Origin: Cephalotrichum gorgonifer
Lineage: Eukaryota; Ascomycota; Sordariomycetes; Microascales; Microascaceae
Reading direction: 5' to 3'
Length of the DNA: 64,000 nt
Assembly (NCBI GenBank): GCA_900312665.1
Contig: ONZQ02000018.1
Span: 81,221 to 145,220, forward strand
Part shown: positions 55,283-64,000 of the stretch, piece after piece
How the letters are laid out: each line of letters opens with the position of its first letter
Position numbering within the stretch: position 1 is the first letter of the stretch
Notes under the pieces: generated by a model
Told to the model about the DNA's origin: nothing
Databases searched by the model: none
Seen by the model: only the letters and a program-made list of their open reading frames with translations
Program-made: the position numbers and the translations under genes

Positions 55283-56954
55283 CTACTTATTCAAAACAAC
55301 AACCTTTGTCTGCAAAAACTCATCCAGCCCCCATCGTGACCCAAATCGTCCCCACCCGCTGTTCCCGACGCCCCCGTGGGGAAGAGTCGGCTCGTCATGT
55401 ATCGTAGACGAATTAATGTGGACGGCCCCGGCGCGAATCTCCCGACTCAGACCAAGAGCCCTGAAATGGTCCTGGGAGAAGATGGCGGCCGACAGCCCGT
55501 ACGGGGATTCTCTCGCCATCCGCAACGCCTCGTGCTCAGACTCCACCACCATAACTCCAACGACGGGACCAAACGCCTCGACGTGGTAAAAGTCCATGCT
55601 ATCATCTAGGTTCTCAATCACAGTGGCGGGGTAACTCAACACATCGGACGACAGGGTATTGCCGGCTTGGTGAATGACTGCCCCCTTGGACCGAGCGTCG
55701 TCGACAAGTCGTGTGAGGCGCAGTTTACTGGCGGCAGAGATCACCTTGTGCGGCCTGTCTTCAGACTTCAGAAGACCAAGAATCTTGCTGACCAGCAGCT
55801 CCGCTGCAGGCTTGACGACGTAGACGATATCAGTGGACATGCAGATCTGGCCGTTCTATCGGAAGTCATCTCCGTTAGCCGGGGGACATCAAATAAGGGT
55901 GTAAGTAGGAGTAGTAGAAACATCCCGAAAATACCTACATTTAGAAACGCGGCTTCGACGACATGACTTGCAGCGGAATCTAGATCCGCATCATCCATAA
56001 TGATGCTGAAATTCTTCCCTCCCAGCTCGAGAAGCACCGGCTTCAAGGCCAGTGCTGCCTTGGATGCGATGATCCGGCCAACCGCCGTAGATCCCGTGAA
56101 GTTGCACTTTCTCACTTCGGGCCTATTGATGATTGTATCGTATATCTCCGCGGCGTCATCCGGTCCGTGGAGGACGAAATTGACGACTCCAGGCGGAAAC
56201 CCAGCTTCGCGGAAGAGCGAGGCAATGAAGTGGTGAGTTCTTGGACTTAATTCGGAACCCTTCGAAAAAAAATTAGTCTCCCCGCAGGATCACCTCTTCA
56301 TTCACACCCTCCTCACCTCCTTAGGGAGGCCTGGCTCTTGCGTACCTTCAAGATGACCGCATTTCCGGTTGCGAGGGCCGGGACTACCGCGCGAAAACCA
56401 AGAATTAACGGTGCGTTCCAGGGCGCGATGCCCAAGATGACACCAAGCGGCTCCTTCGTCACGAGACCATATGAATTTCCCCTCGTCGCGGGAATTGTTC
56501 CTGCCATAGCGTCCGTCACGAGAGCCGCGGCCTCCTCGATGAGCCCCACGGCATCTTCCACATTGATCTCCGCCCAGAGCTGGGAGCAGTGGATTTCCTC
56601 CTGCACGAGGGCTAGTGCTTCGTCTGATTTATTTCGCAGGAGCTGGGTACGGTCAGCCTGAGGTCTTCTTGTAGCACCAGGAAATGAGGGACTATTGTGT
56701 GGACGACGTAAACGTAAACGTACCCTGGCGACATCGATCAACATCTCGCGACGCTTTGCTGGTGTTGTTTGCGACCACGATGGAAAGGCGGCCGCGGCCG
56801 CGTCAACGGCTTCGATTGCGAAAGCGCTGGTAGCACCTTGGAAGGTGTATCGTTGCGTCCCGCCATGAGGGGGGATGGGGTACTTGCGATCATCGGACGG
56901 TAGGGTTATATCCCTTCCGCCAATGATCAAAGGGATGGTGATGCTATCGGTCAT
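55283..56954 (-). CDS. Aldehyde dehydrogenase (salicylaldehyde/vanillin type)
   Basis: NAD(P)-dependent aldehyde dehydrogenase converting an aldehyde to its acid. Exons on the minus strand: 56724-56954, 56346-56642, 55939-56259 and 55283-55855, giving 473 residues. Catalytic Cys288 lies in NGQICMST and the general base Glu254 in LELGGKN; FTGSTAVGR and APWNAPLILGFRAVVPALATGNAVILK form the cofactor site. The length and C-terminal FGPVVGV...NSSTIHDEPTLPHGG resemble salicylaldehyde and vanillin dehydrogenases. It is convergent with the cleavage oxygenase, whose aldehyde product it could oxidise, and divergent from the VAO-like gene. A different splice adding ADRTQ at exon 2 is possible, but it would spoil the family spacing. 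Confidence 0.93.
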
Positions 56955-57466
56955 ATTGATAATTGAGACTCAGGTGCGGCCGCCTCAGGATGTCTGTGCC
57001 AATATTCGTTCTCGACCGGGCTATGGTGTTATGTACCATTGTGGGTAGCTGGAAAATATTAGCGTCCGCGTATGTATGAGACTTGTTCGATCGAAGATAT
57101 ATCGGGCACGACCAGCCCTAGGACCCACCCGCTCCTCTCTCTCTCTCGTGCTAGGCCACCTTGGGCGGGTTACGGATGCGAGACGGGGGTGGTCTAGGAA
57201 TTGCTTTGCTTGCAGCGGGAAGTCCACGCTATCCCCGGACAGTCCTTCACTTTCCCCGGTATACCCGGATCGACCGTTCAGCTTCCCCGGCAAAAAGGGG
57301 CCGCGGGGGAGTTGGGGAAATTTGGCGGTAAATGTGGAGCGTCCCCCAGTGTCTCCACAGCCCTTCTCGTATATACTTGCACAGGCAGGGATATAAGGCG
57401 TCGACAAAGTATTCCACCGAGCGTCCAGAATTAGAGTGTTATACGCCCAGTATTACTCACGGTAAG
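56955..57466. promoter_or_regulatory. Divergent ALDH / VAO promoter with CCCCGG sites
   Basis: 512 bp between divergent ATGs. CCCCGG half-sites occur at 57231-57238 (ATCCCCGG), 57251-57268 (TTTCCCCGGTATACCCGG) and 57281-57290 (GCTTCCCCGG), all in the same direction. Confidence 0.6.
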
Positions 57467-59252
57467 ATGTCTCGCCAGTCAGCCTCCACGACTCCAAACG
57501 CCGGTGCGTTGGACAGCTTTTTCAATGCTGTCGCCAACATCCTCGGTGATGACAATGTCTCCCGCGACCATCACCACGGCGCCCTCGCAGGCCGTGATGG
57601 CAAGGACTCCTACGGGGATGCGTATTCTCCCAGCGATATCCATCAGCCCAGCGGTGCGATTCGCCCCAGCAGTGTGGAAGAGGTTCAACAAGTACTTAAA
57701 CTCGCCAATACCCACAAGGTCCCGCTGTGGACGGTCTCGCGAGGGAAGAACCTGGGATACGGCGGGCAGTCTCCTGTCGTCAAAGGGACCATCGTCCTCG
57801 ATTTGCACCGCATGAATAAAATTGTGGAAATCAACGGCGAATCAGGATACGCCATTGTGGAGCCGGGCGTCTCCTTCTTTGACCTGTACGAAGAGATCCA
57901 ACGACAAGGATTGAGCCTCTGGCCGTCTGTGCCGGCAATCGGATGGGGCTCGGTCCTGGGAAACACGCTGGACCGTGGCTTCGGCTACACACCGAATGGA
58001 GAACACTCGCAGTCCCAGTGCGGTATGGAGGTTGTACTCCCCAAGGGGGACCTGCTCCGTACCGGAGCGGGCGCCATGAAGGACAACCCGGCCTTCGCGT
58101 TATATAAGGGGTATTTCGCTCGCCAGCACTCCCTCCGTCCTTTCATGAATATCGCACTAACGATAATTTGAACAGCGGCTTCGGTCCGAGTCTTGACGGC
58201 CTCTTCTACCAGTCCAACTTCGGTATGACCATGATTCCACTAGAAACCGCGCCACCTACCGTATGTGTGTAGGAATATCAGCTAGGTTATTGACCCTTGG
58301 AACAGGAGTTGTAACGAAACTGGGCATGCATATTACCCCAGCCCCCGAAGCTTACGCCACACTCGAAGTCAGCGTCCCCCGTGAAGAAGACCTGGTCGAC
58401 CTGATCGGGATCCTCTCTGACCTGATGCGCCGGTCCATAATCCTCAACTCGCCCTCCATCGCCAACATCTTCCGTATCGCGCTGACCTGCAAAATCCCCG
58501 AGGTCCATGCCAGGCTAGGCGAGTACATGAAGCCAGGCTCCCACATCCCCTACAAGGTCCTGGAAGAGATCCGCGAGCAACAGGGCTGGGGGTTCTGGAG
58601 GGCTTACTTCTCCCTCTACGGCTCGGTCGAAATGCTTCCGGCCCTGCAGAAGACTGTCCAACGCGCCTTCGCCGCCATTCCCGGTGCCCAGGTCACCTGG
58701 CGCGAGTTCCCCGGCGTCCCCGGAAAGGCTATCACGGCCGCCGAGATCAAGGAGGAGGAGATCCCACACAGCGGGATCCCGACTCTAGGACCCCTCGGGA
58801 TCGTGGATAGCAGGGGGGAGAGCGGCGGCGGCCACATCAGCTTCTCGCCCATCATCCCGCCCTCAGGCCGCGAGCTCTACGCGTGGTACCTGACCGCGAA
58901 GCAGCGGACCATCGACGCCAACTTCGACTTCTTCGCGGACTTCCACGTCTACCCGAGATACGTGGTCGGGATCGAACTAGTAATCTACACCCTCGAAGAG
59001 GAAGAGCGCGCGCACGCGCTCTACGGGGACTTGCTACATGACGCCTCAGAGCAAGGATTCATGGAGTACAGGACACACGTGAGATATATGGATGCTGTAG
59101 CTTCAAAGCAAAACTTCAATGGATCGGCCTTTGGGCGGTTTACGGGGCTCCTAAAGGATACGTTGGATCCAAACGGGATTCTATCTCCTGGAAAGTCGGG
59201 GATTTGGAACTCGACAGAGTCGACAATCTCAGCAGGCTTCCAGAAGCTGTAA
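57467..59252 (+). CDS. Vanillyl-alcohol-oxidase-like flavoprotein
   Basis: FAD oxidase of the vanillyl-alcohol oxidase/4-cresol oxidase family, which oxidises the side chain of para-substituted phenols. Exons 57467-58110, 58176-58222 (47 bp) and 58306-59252 give 545 residues; Penicillium VAO has 560. Family blocks: VSRGKNLGYGGQSPVVKG, VEPGVSFFDLYEEIQ, GNTLDRGFGYTPNGEHSQSQCGMEVVLP, GFGPSLDGLFYQSNFGVVTKLG across both introns, and DPNGILSPGKSGIW. The phenolate-binding EYRTH (Tyr485, Arg486) is kept. The VAO histidine that binds FAD covalently (His422 in a MHH motif) aligns by eye with VVG at about 450-452, so FAD is probably non-covalent. Part of the aromatic cluster. Confidence 0.92.
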
Positions 59253-59644
59253 AGTAGCAAAATAGCTATGCTCAATATAAATTATCCGTTAAACTACATT
59301 ATGTGGTAATATAAAATCCAATAAGCATGTCTCACGATCTTATCATCGTGTGTTTAGCCAAACTTTTAGTTTAGGCAGCACCATACATACATTATTGTCT
59401 TATCATAGTATTAGCCATAACAGTAAACACAAAGAAACGAATGTGAAAAGGCTCGGGTACAGTTGCAACGTTCGATAGGATGGAAAGGAATTGCAGTTCA
59501 CTCTATCCCCGAGAAGGTAGCACAGACCGGAGCTACCAGAATAGTATAGAGCTCTGAAAGCTAGACTTGGATGAGAATAAATAATAGAAATGATTTTTTT
59601 TTCCTCTCTGAGAGATTTGTCCCCTACCCCGTGCAGGGCAGTCG
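59253..59644. other. Intergenic, convergent 3' ends
   Basis: AT-rich spacer between VAO-like and MFS genes; no gene recognised. Confidence 0.5.
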
Positions 59645-61648
59645 TCAGAGGAATCGGTCAAACCTCGAAGACCAAGCGCTGAGCTTACGCCCAAAGAAGT
59701 ACAATGGGATCGCGAAAAGCATGCTCAGCGCGACAAGCATGAACATGATCATATAAACCTCGATCCACCCCCTGGCGGCTACCCAGTCGACCGCAACATA
59801 CAGAAAGAGGAAAGCCACAAGGTTCTTTGCAACATTGATAATCACAATGGCCTCACTGGCATGCTTTGGGCGACTCTCGACGACGTACGTAACGGCGATA
59901 TTTGGAGCGTAAACAGTTCCGAAAGAGACTACCAAATCCTTGTTAGGTTGACCCTTCTAACCGGAAATGAGGGAAGTATGGAAGTTGGAGCTGGGGCAGA
60001 GTAGCTTACCCATGCCAAAGCCGAAGGCGATGGCAACCCAGTGAAGGTTGCGCGAACAGGCAAAGGCGATAATGATACATCCGGCCGGCGCGATAAAGCA
60101 TCCCGGGATGAGCGACGCCAGGCGCTGTTCGGGAAAGACAGCTCCGTCGTGGCGCTTGATCATGCGGGCTGTGAGGACATCCGCAAGGTAACCTCCCGCG
60201 AAACATGCAGTGACAAATCCCACGAGAGCCGCAACCTGCATCAGCCCGACCCCAACCACGGAGAAGAGGTAGGGAGGTGCAAGCAGGAAATTGGGAAAGG
60301 CAAAGCTAGGGCGACCAGTTAGCTTTGTCTGTGATACGAGAACTCTCTCGCTCCAATGTAAGTAAAAACAGAAGAATGCCACTTACATTAGAATTATCTG
60401 AGATGCGAGGGCTGTACCGTAGAGAAACGTGGCGAACAAGACGTCCGGGCACAGGAGAAGAACGAGCGGACGGAAGCCGACTTTGAGGATATTGACCGAG
60501 CCGTCCACGGTGATGAGGGATGTCCAGACGTTCATCCACTTCGTAGGCACTGTATCAACGGTGACGATACGTTCCACTCCGGAGTTGTTTGCTTCTATGC
60601 TATCGAGTTCCAATGTCGTAGGTTTCTGCGCGACAGGAGCAACTTCGGACACCTCACCAGTCACTTCCGCCTCGGGCCGGTGGAAGTTAGACTCAGGGTA
60701 GAAGAGCCACAGAAGGACGAGGTTAAGTCCCGACAAGGCCATGCAGACCCAGGCGAAGTCTATCCAGCCTCCGGTGCTGTATTGGACCACGAATGAGGCG
60801 ATGAGAGGGCCCATGGCGCTCGAACCGGAGATCAGAATCGTGTATCTGAAAGGAAGCTGAAAGTCAGCAAAGAAAGAAAGCAACGGCACCAACGTCGCGG
60901 GTGGGAAGAAAAGAAAAGAAGATGGGGGCAAGGAAACTGAGTGTTCGTACCCCGACATCATAGTAGCCCGCTCGTGGAGGAAGAAGATATCCGAGACAGT
61001 TCCCGGGACGATACTCTGTATTTCAGATAAGAGGAGGTGTCAGTTACTAGGTATGCGCTGGGGCCTTTCTAGGCTCATTCCAGCCAACCCGTGGGCACAT
61101 ACTTCACCGGCCGACCCGGCAAAACCAGAGAGACACCTTGCAGCGAGCAGGCTAGAAAAGCCATCGACATTGGCGGTCCAGGTCAGGGCCGCAAAGTGCA
61201 ACGCCGTGGATGTGATCATGGAGAAGCGCTTGCCGAACTTGACGGCTAGGGGTACCCAGATGAGGTTACCGACACCGAGAAGGAGGAAGTTGAACTGCAT
61301 TATCGTGCATGTTGATGAGCTTTGTACTTCTTTTTGGTTTCGTTTCTACACCGTAGGTAGTAATGGGGCGGAAGAGCCAGAACTTACAGTCAGGAGTGCG
61401 TTGACTTCACTCGCGGACTTCTGGTATTGCATCTGCAGTACGGGTATCGCAACAGATAGTCCCGACCCCGCGAAGTTGACTGTGAAATTAGTCAAGGCCG
61501 AGACAACTAGGGCCGCGATCTTGGTCCTCTTTGGCCATCTCAACGGGTCCCGGGGGTTGTCTGAAGGTGGCGGCAGGAGTGAGAGGCCGTGATGTTTCGG
61601 AGGCGGCGAGACGCCCGACTCTCCTACATCCTTGCTCGGTGAATGCAT
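59645..61648 (-). CDS. MFS transporter, DHA1/HOL1-like
   Basis: Twelve-helix major-facilitator protein of the drug:H+ antiporter-1 type, often placed near fungal metabolic clusters to move substrate or product. Exons on the minus strand: 61388-61648, 61103-61294, 60951-61015 (65 bp), 60387-60845, 60010-60305 and 59645-59928, giving 518 residues. Landmarks are DNPRDPLRWPKRTK before helix 1, NLIWVPLAVKFGKR, SIVPGTVSDIFFLHERATMMSGYTILISGSS spread over exons 3-4, a long central loop (about residues 230-290, acidic then PTKWMNVW), and CFAGGYLADVLTARMIKR. Substrate unknown. Its promoter carries the richest set of CCCCGG/CCGGGG sites in the window. Confidence 0.92.
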
Positions 61649-62212
61649 CGTGAGTGTCGAGTGACCTGGCCAGTTCCGGCCGTCTCAGAAAAGAAGATTA
61701 GAGAATTATAAGCTGTGGATGTGCAACGCGCGGCTTTGGTCGGAAGCAAAGTAGGGTGGGACTGAAAACCTGTGGGTCATCAGGGAGGAGTGGGAACGTA
61801 AACTATTAAATATGGTTTATCTAGTACCGTGGACTCTTTCCTGGTTGGCCCCGGCAATTCCGGGGTGTGGGGAAATAAAATCCGGGGAAGGAATGCCTGG
61901 GGAAGGAAAAAGGTAATTTGGGGTGCAGGAATGGGAAGCTTAGGACAAGGAGAGGTTTGGCCGGGGAAGTCGGGGAAGCCGGGGGGTTGGCTGGGGCTTG
62001 CCGCACAGCAAAGGAATACACTAGGCCCCTCACTGTATGTACCGGGGACACTTAACATTGAAGAGTAAACATTCATAAGCACCAATATTCTCGTGACAAG
62101 TTCCATACAAGCCCGACCGTGCCACCAATCGGCCTCGTGCCCCATCACTCAACGGACGGGTTCCGCCCCCTCCCCCTTTGCCTCTAGGTCAGTCGCTAGC
62201 AGGCTAATCAAC
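61649..62212. promoter_or_regulatory. MFS promoter with many CCGGGG sites
   Basis: Contains a perfect inverted pair CCCCGG-N5-CCGGGG (61849-61865), TCCGGGGAAG (61881-61890), a direct run CCGGGGAAG / TCGGGGAAG / CCGGGG (61961-61985) and ACCGGGGAC (about 62041). The density is far above that of the other spacers examined. Confidence 0.6.
61849..61865. promoter_or_regulatory. Inverted CCCCGG-N5-CCGGGG site
   Basis: Exact inverted repeat of a CGG-containing hexamer with a 5-bp spacer, the form of operator bound by dimeric Gal4-type zinc clusters. It lies about 200 bp upstream of the MFS start codon. Confidence 0.55.
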
Positions 62213-63550
62213 TCAGATCGTCCCATCGAAAAAGCGGTTCGTGGGTCTAGGGAGCCCTAAGTGTTCTCGCAGCGTAGTCCCCTCATAATCCTCGCGGAAG
62301 ATACCGCGACGCTGCAGCTCCGGTACGAGACGCCGCGCAACATCCTCGAGCCCCGCCGGCACGAAAGGGAAAGTAACCGTGAAGCCGTCCGAGGCCCCCT
62401 CCGCCAACCAGTGCTCCAGCTCATCCGCGACGGACTCGGGGGTGCCCACGAACGCAAGCCCGGACTGCCCGCCGTGGCGCTGCGCGAGCTGCCTGACGGT
62501 AAAGCCCTCCTCGGCGGCGAGCTTGACCGCGTTATCTCGGGCCGACTTACTCCCGTTTGTTTCAGGGAGGTCGGTGGGGAGTGGCTTATCGGGGTCAAAT
62601 CCGGAGGCATCTGTCCCGAGAACAATGGAGAGGGACGCGATGGCGCTGTCGTAGTGGACCAGGCTGTCAAGGTGCAGACGCTTCTGCTTAGCTTCCTCAA
62701 CCGTGTCGCCAATGATGATGAGCGCGGCGGGAAGGATCTTGATATGGTCGGGGTTACGTCCGGCGGCGGCAGTCCGGCCCTTGATGTCTGTGTAGAGCTC
62801 CTTGGCCGCCTCGATATCCCGCGGCGAGCAAAAGACGACCTCGGCCGTCTCGGCAGCTAATTGTCTTCCGGGCTCGGACTGGCCGGCCTGCACGATGACG
62901 GGCCATCCCTGCACAGGCCGGGCAATGTTCAGCGGGCCTTTGACGCTGAGGTCGTCCCCCTTGTGGTCGAGGACGTGCAGCTTCTCGGGGTCGAAGAAGA
63001 TGCCACTCGCCTGGTCCCGCACGAAGGCGTCATCCGCGAAACTATCCCACAGCCCGGTGACCACGTCGTAAAACTCCCTAGCTCGCTTATAGCGCTTACT
63101 GTGCTCGAGATGCACCTCGGACCCGAAATTCTTCGATGACTCAGGGTTCCCCGTAGTCACGATGTTCCACGCGGCCCTGCCGTTGCTGAGGTGGTCCAGC
63201 GACGCGAACCGGCGGGCGATGTGGTAGGGCTCGTCGTAGGTCGTCGAGGCCGTCGCGGCGAGCCCGATGCGCTCCGTCACTTGTGAGAGCGCCGAGAGAA
63301 GCGTGAAGGGCTCGAAGGAGGTAACGGTGTGGCTGCGCTTCAGGGCCTCAGTGGGCATGTTCAGCACCGCGAGGTGGTCGGCCATGAAGAAGGCGTCGAA
63401 CTTTGCCTCCTCGAGCGTCTTGATGAAGTACTTGAGGTGCGACAGGTTGAAGTTGGCGTCTGGGGCGGCGCCGGGGTAGCGCCATGCCCCGGTGTGCAAG
63501 CTCACTGGGCGCATGAAGGCCGTGAGATGCAGCTTCTTCCGCTCGCTCAT
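62213..63550 (-). CDS. FMN-dependent monooxygenase (NtaA/SnaA/DszA type)
   Basis: Luciferase-like flavin monooxygenase of the NtaA/SnaA/DszA/SoxA family; relatives oxidise nitrilotriacetate, pristinamycin or dibenzothiophene sulfone using FMNH2 from a partner reductase. Single exon, 445 residues, typical length. Visible family blocks: FDAFFMADHLAVLN, FEPFTLLSALSQVTERIGLAATASTTYDEPYHIARRFASLDHLSNGRAAWNIVTT, GWPVIVQAGQSEPGRQLAAETAEVVF and GTPESVADELEHWLAEGASDGF. Intronless and GC-rich, it looks bacterial, although such genes are widespread in ascomycetes. No flavin reductase is in the window. Its promoter lies to the right and lacks the CCCCGG sites, so membership in the aromatic cluster is doubtful. 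Confidence 0.92.
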   Translation of the reverse strand: MSERKKLHLTAFMRPVSLHTGAWRYPGAAPDANFNLSHLKYFIKTLEEAKFDAFFMADHLAVLNMPTEALKRSHTVTSFEPFTLLSALSQVTERIGLAATASTTYDEPYHIARRFASLDHLSNGRAAWNIVTTGNPESSKNFGSEVHLEHSKRYKRAREFYDVVTGLWDSFADDAFVRDQASGIFFDPEKLHVLDHKGDDLSVKGPLNIARPVQGWPVIVQAGQSEPGRQLAAETAEVVFCSPRDIEAAKELYTDIKGRTAAAGRNPDHIKILPAALIIIGDTVEEAKQKRLHLDSLVHYDSAIASLSIVLGTDASGFDPDKPLPTDLPETNGSKSARDNAVKLAAEEGFTVRQLAQRHGGQSGLAFVGTPESVADELEHWLAEGASDGFTVTFPFVPAGLEDVARRLVPELQRRGIFREDYEGTTLREHLGLPRPTNRFFDGTI

Positions 63551-64000
63551 GGTGGAAATAGCGGAATAACTTTTGGTGTAGTTGATTTACGTTTTGCAGG
63601 TGACGTTATGATCCCGAGGAGACGAGAGACGTAATGTTAGTGTATTCGGTTTGGCAAGGGCGGCCTTGTTTTCCTTTATCTCCTTGTATCAATATCGGTA
63701 GATAACTTTCTTCTTCCTCTTTGAGCAAACTGCGAGGTGAGAGTGGGATAGGAAGTATATACATCTTGATTGATAATCTCCAATCATTCGTCATTACTAG
63801 AGCTCGATCACGACATCTGCAGAGTTGTGGGGAAACATGCGCAGATGCTTACATATAAGTGGATGGCTTACATATCGGACATGAGGCGAGCTCTTCCGGC
63901 TCACCCGCTCGCTCATACGACTTCATATCTAATCTACGTCTCTCGGAATAGATGTTTGCGATTTTACTATTTCCCGAGACACACCGGTTTGGCTGACCGA
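63551..64000. other. Right-hand end, promoter of FMN monooxygenase
   Basis: Holds the presumed promoter of the monooxygenase, with a minus-strand TATATAC-like element near 63756. No other gene begins before the window ends. Confidence 0.4.

Overview
The window is nuclear DNA of a filamentous ascomycete (Pezizomycotina). Most genes carry several short introns of about 55-105 bp with GTAAGT-type donors. Both Zn2Cys6 regulators, the DUF7730 protein, the F-box/ankyrin gene and the isopenicillin-N-acyltransferase-like gene are typical fungal families. I cannot name the species. I recognised no rRNA, tRNA, CRISPR array or intact transposon. Exon boundaries were worked out by hand from reading frames, splice consensus and remembered family alignments; no alignment or search was run.

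Left part (1-23 kb): an intronless, strongly bacterial-looking GH13 alpha-glucosidase; a DUF7730 protein; a nine-exon quinate/sugar-type MFS permease; a secreted type-B carboxylesterase; a Zn2Cys6 factor divergent from an intronless FAD oxidoreductase; a penDE-like acyltransferase; a conserved gene of unknown function broken by a stop codon and an assembly gap; a small GRF-type zinc-ribbon protein; and an alpha-glucoside-type MFS permease. The glucosidase and the alpha-glucoside permease could serve the same sugar, although they lie 20 kb apart.

Middle part (23-47 kb), sparser and partly decayed: two berberine-bridge-type FAD oxidases (one probably secreted), a GFA/CENP-V protein, a class-C beta-lactamase-like hydrolase, a small two-helix membrane protein, a bacterial-type alpha/beta hydrolase, and a chitin-binding membrane protein. 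Among them are broken genes: an F-box/ankyrin gene, a signal-peptide protein with two C-to-T-type stops, and possibly a third at 46 kb.

Right part (47-63.6 kb) is the most interesting stretch. A Zn2Cys6 factor, a cytochrome P450, a stilbene/carotenoid cleavage oxygenase, an aldehyde dehydrogenase, a vanillyl-alcohol-oxidase-like flavoprotein and an MFS transporter lie side by side, followed by a bacterial-type FMN monooxygenase. This reads as a catabolic cluster for phenylpropanoid or stilbene-type aromatics: cleavage to an aromatic aldehyde, aldehyde oxidation, phenol side-chain oxidation, hydroxylation and transport. The promoters of its regulator, of the P450/oxygenase pair, of the dehydrogenase/VAO pair and of the transporter all carry clusters of CCCCGG half-sites. 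These include an almost identical 18-bp block in two divergent promoters and a perfect inverted pair, as expected for a shared zinc-cluster regulator.
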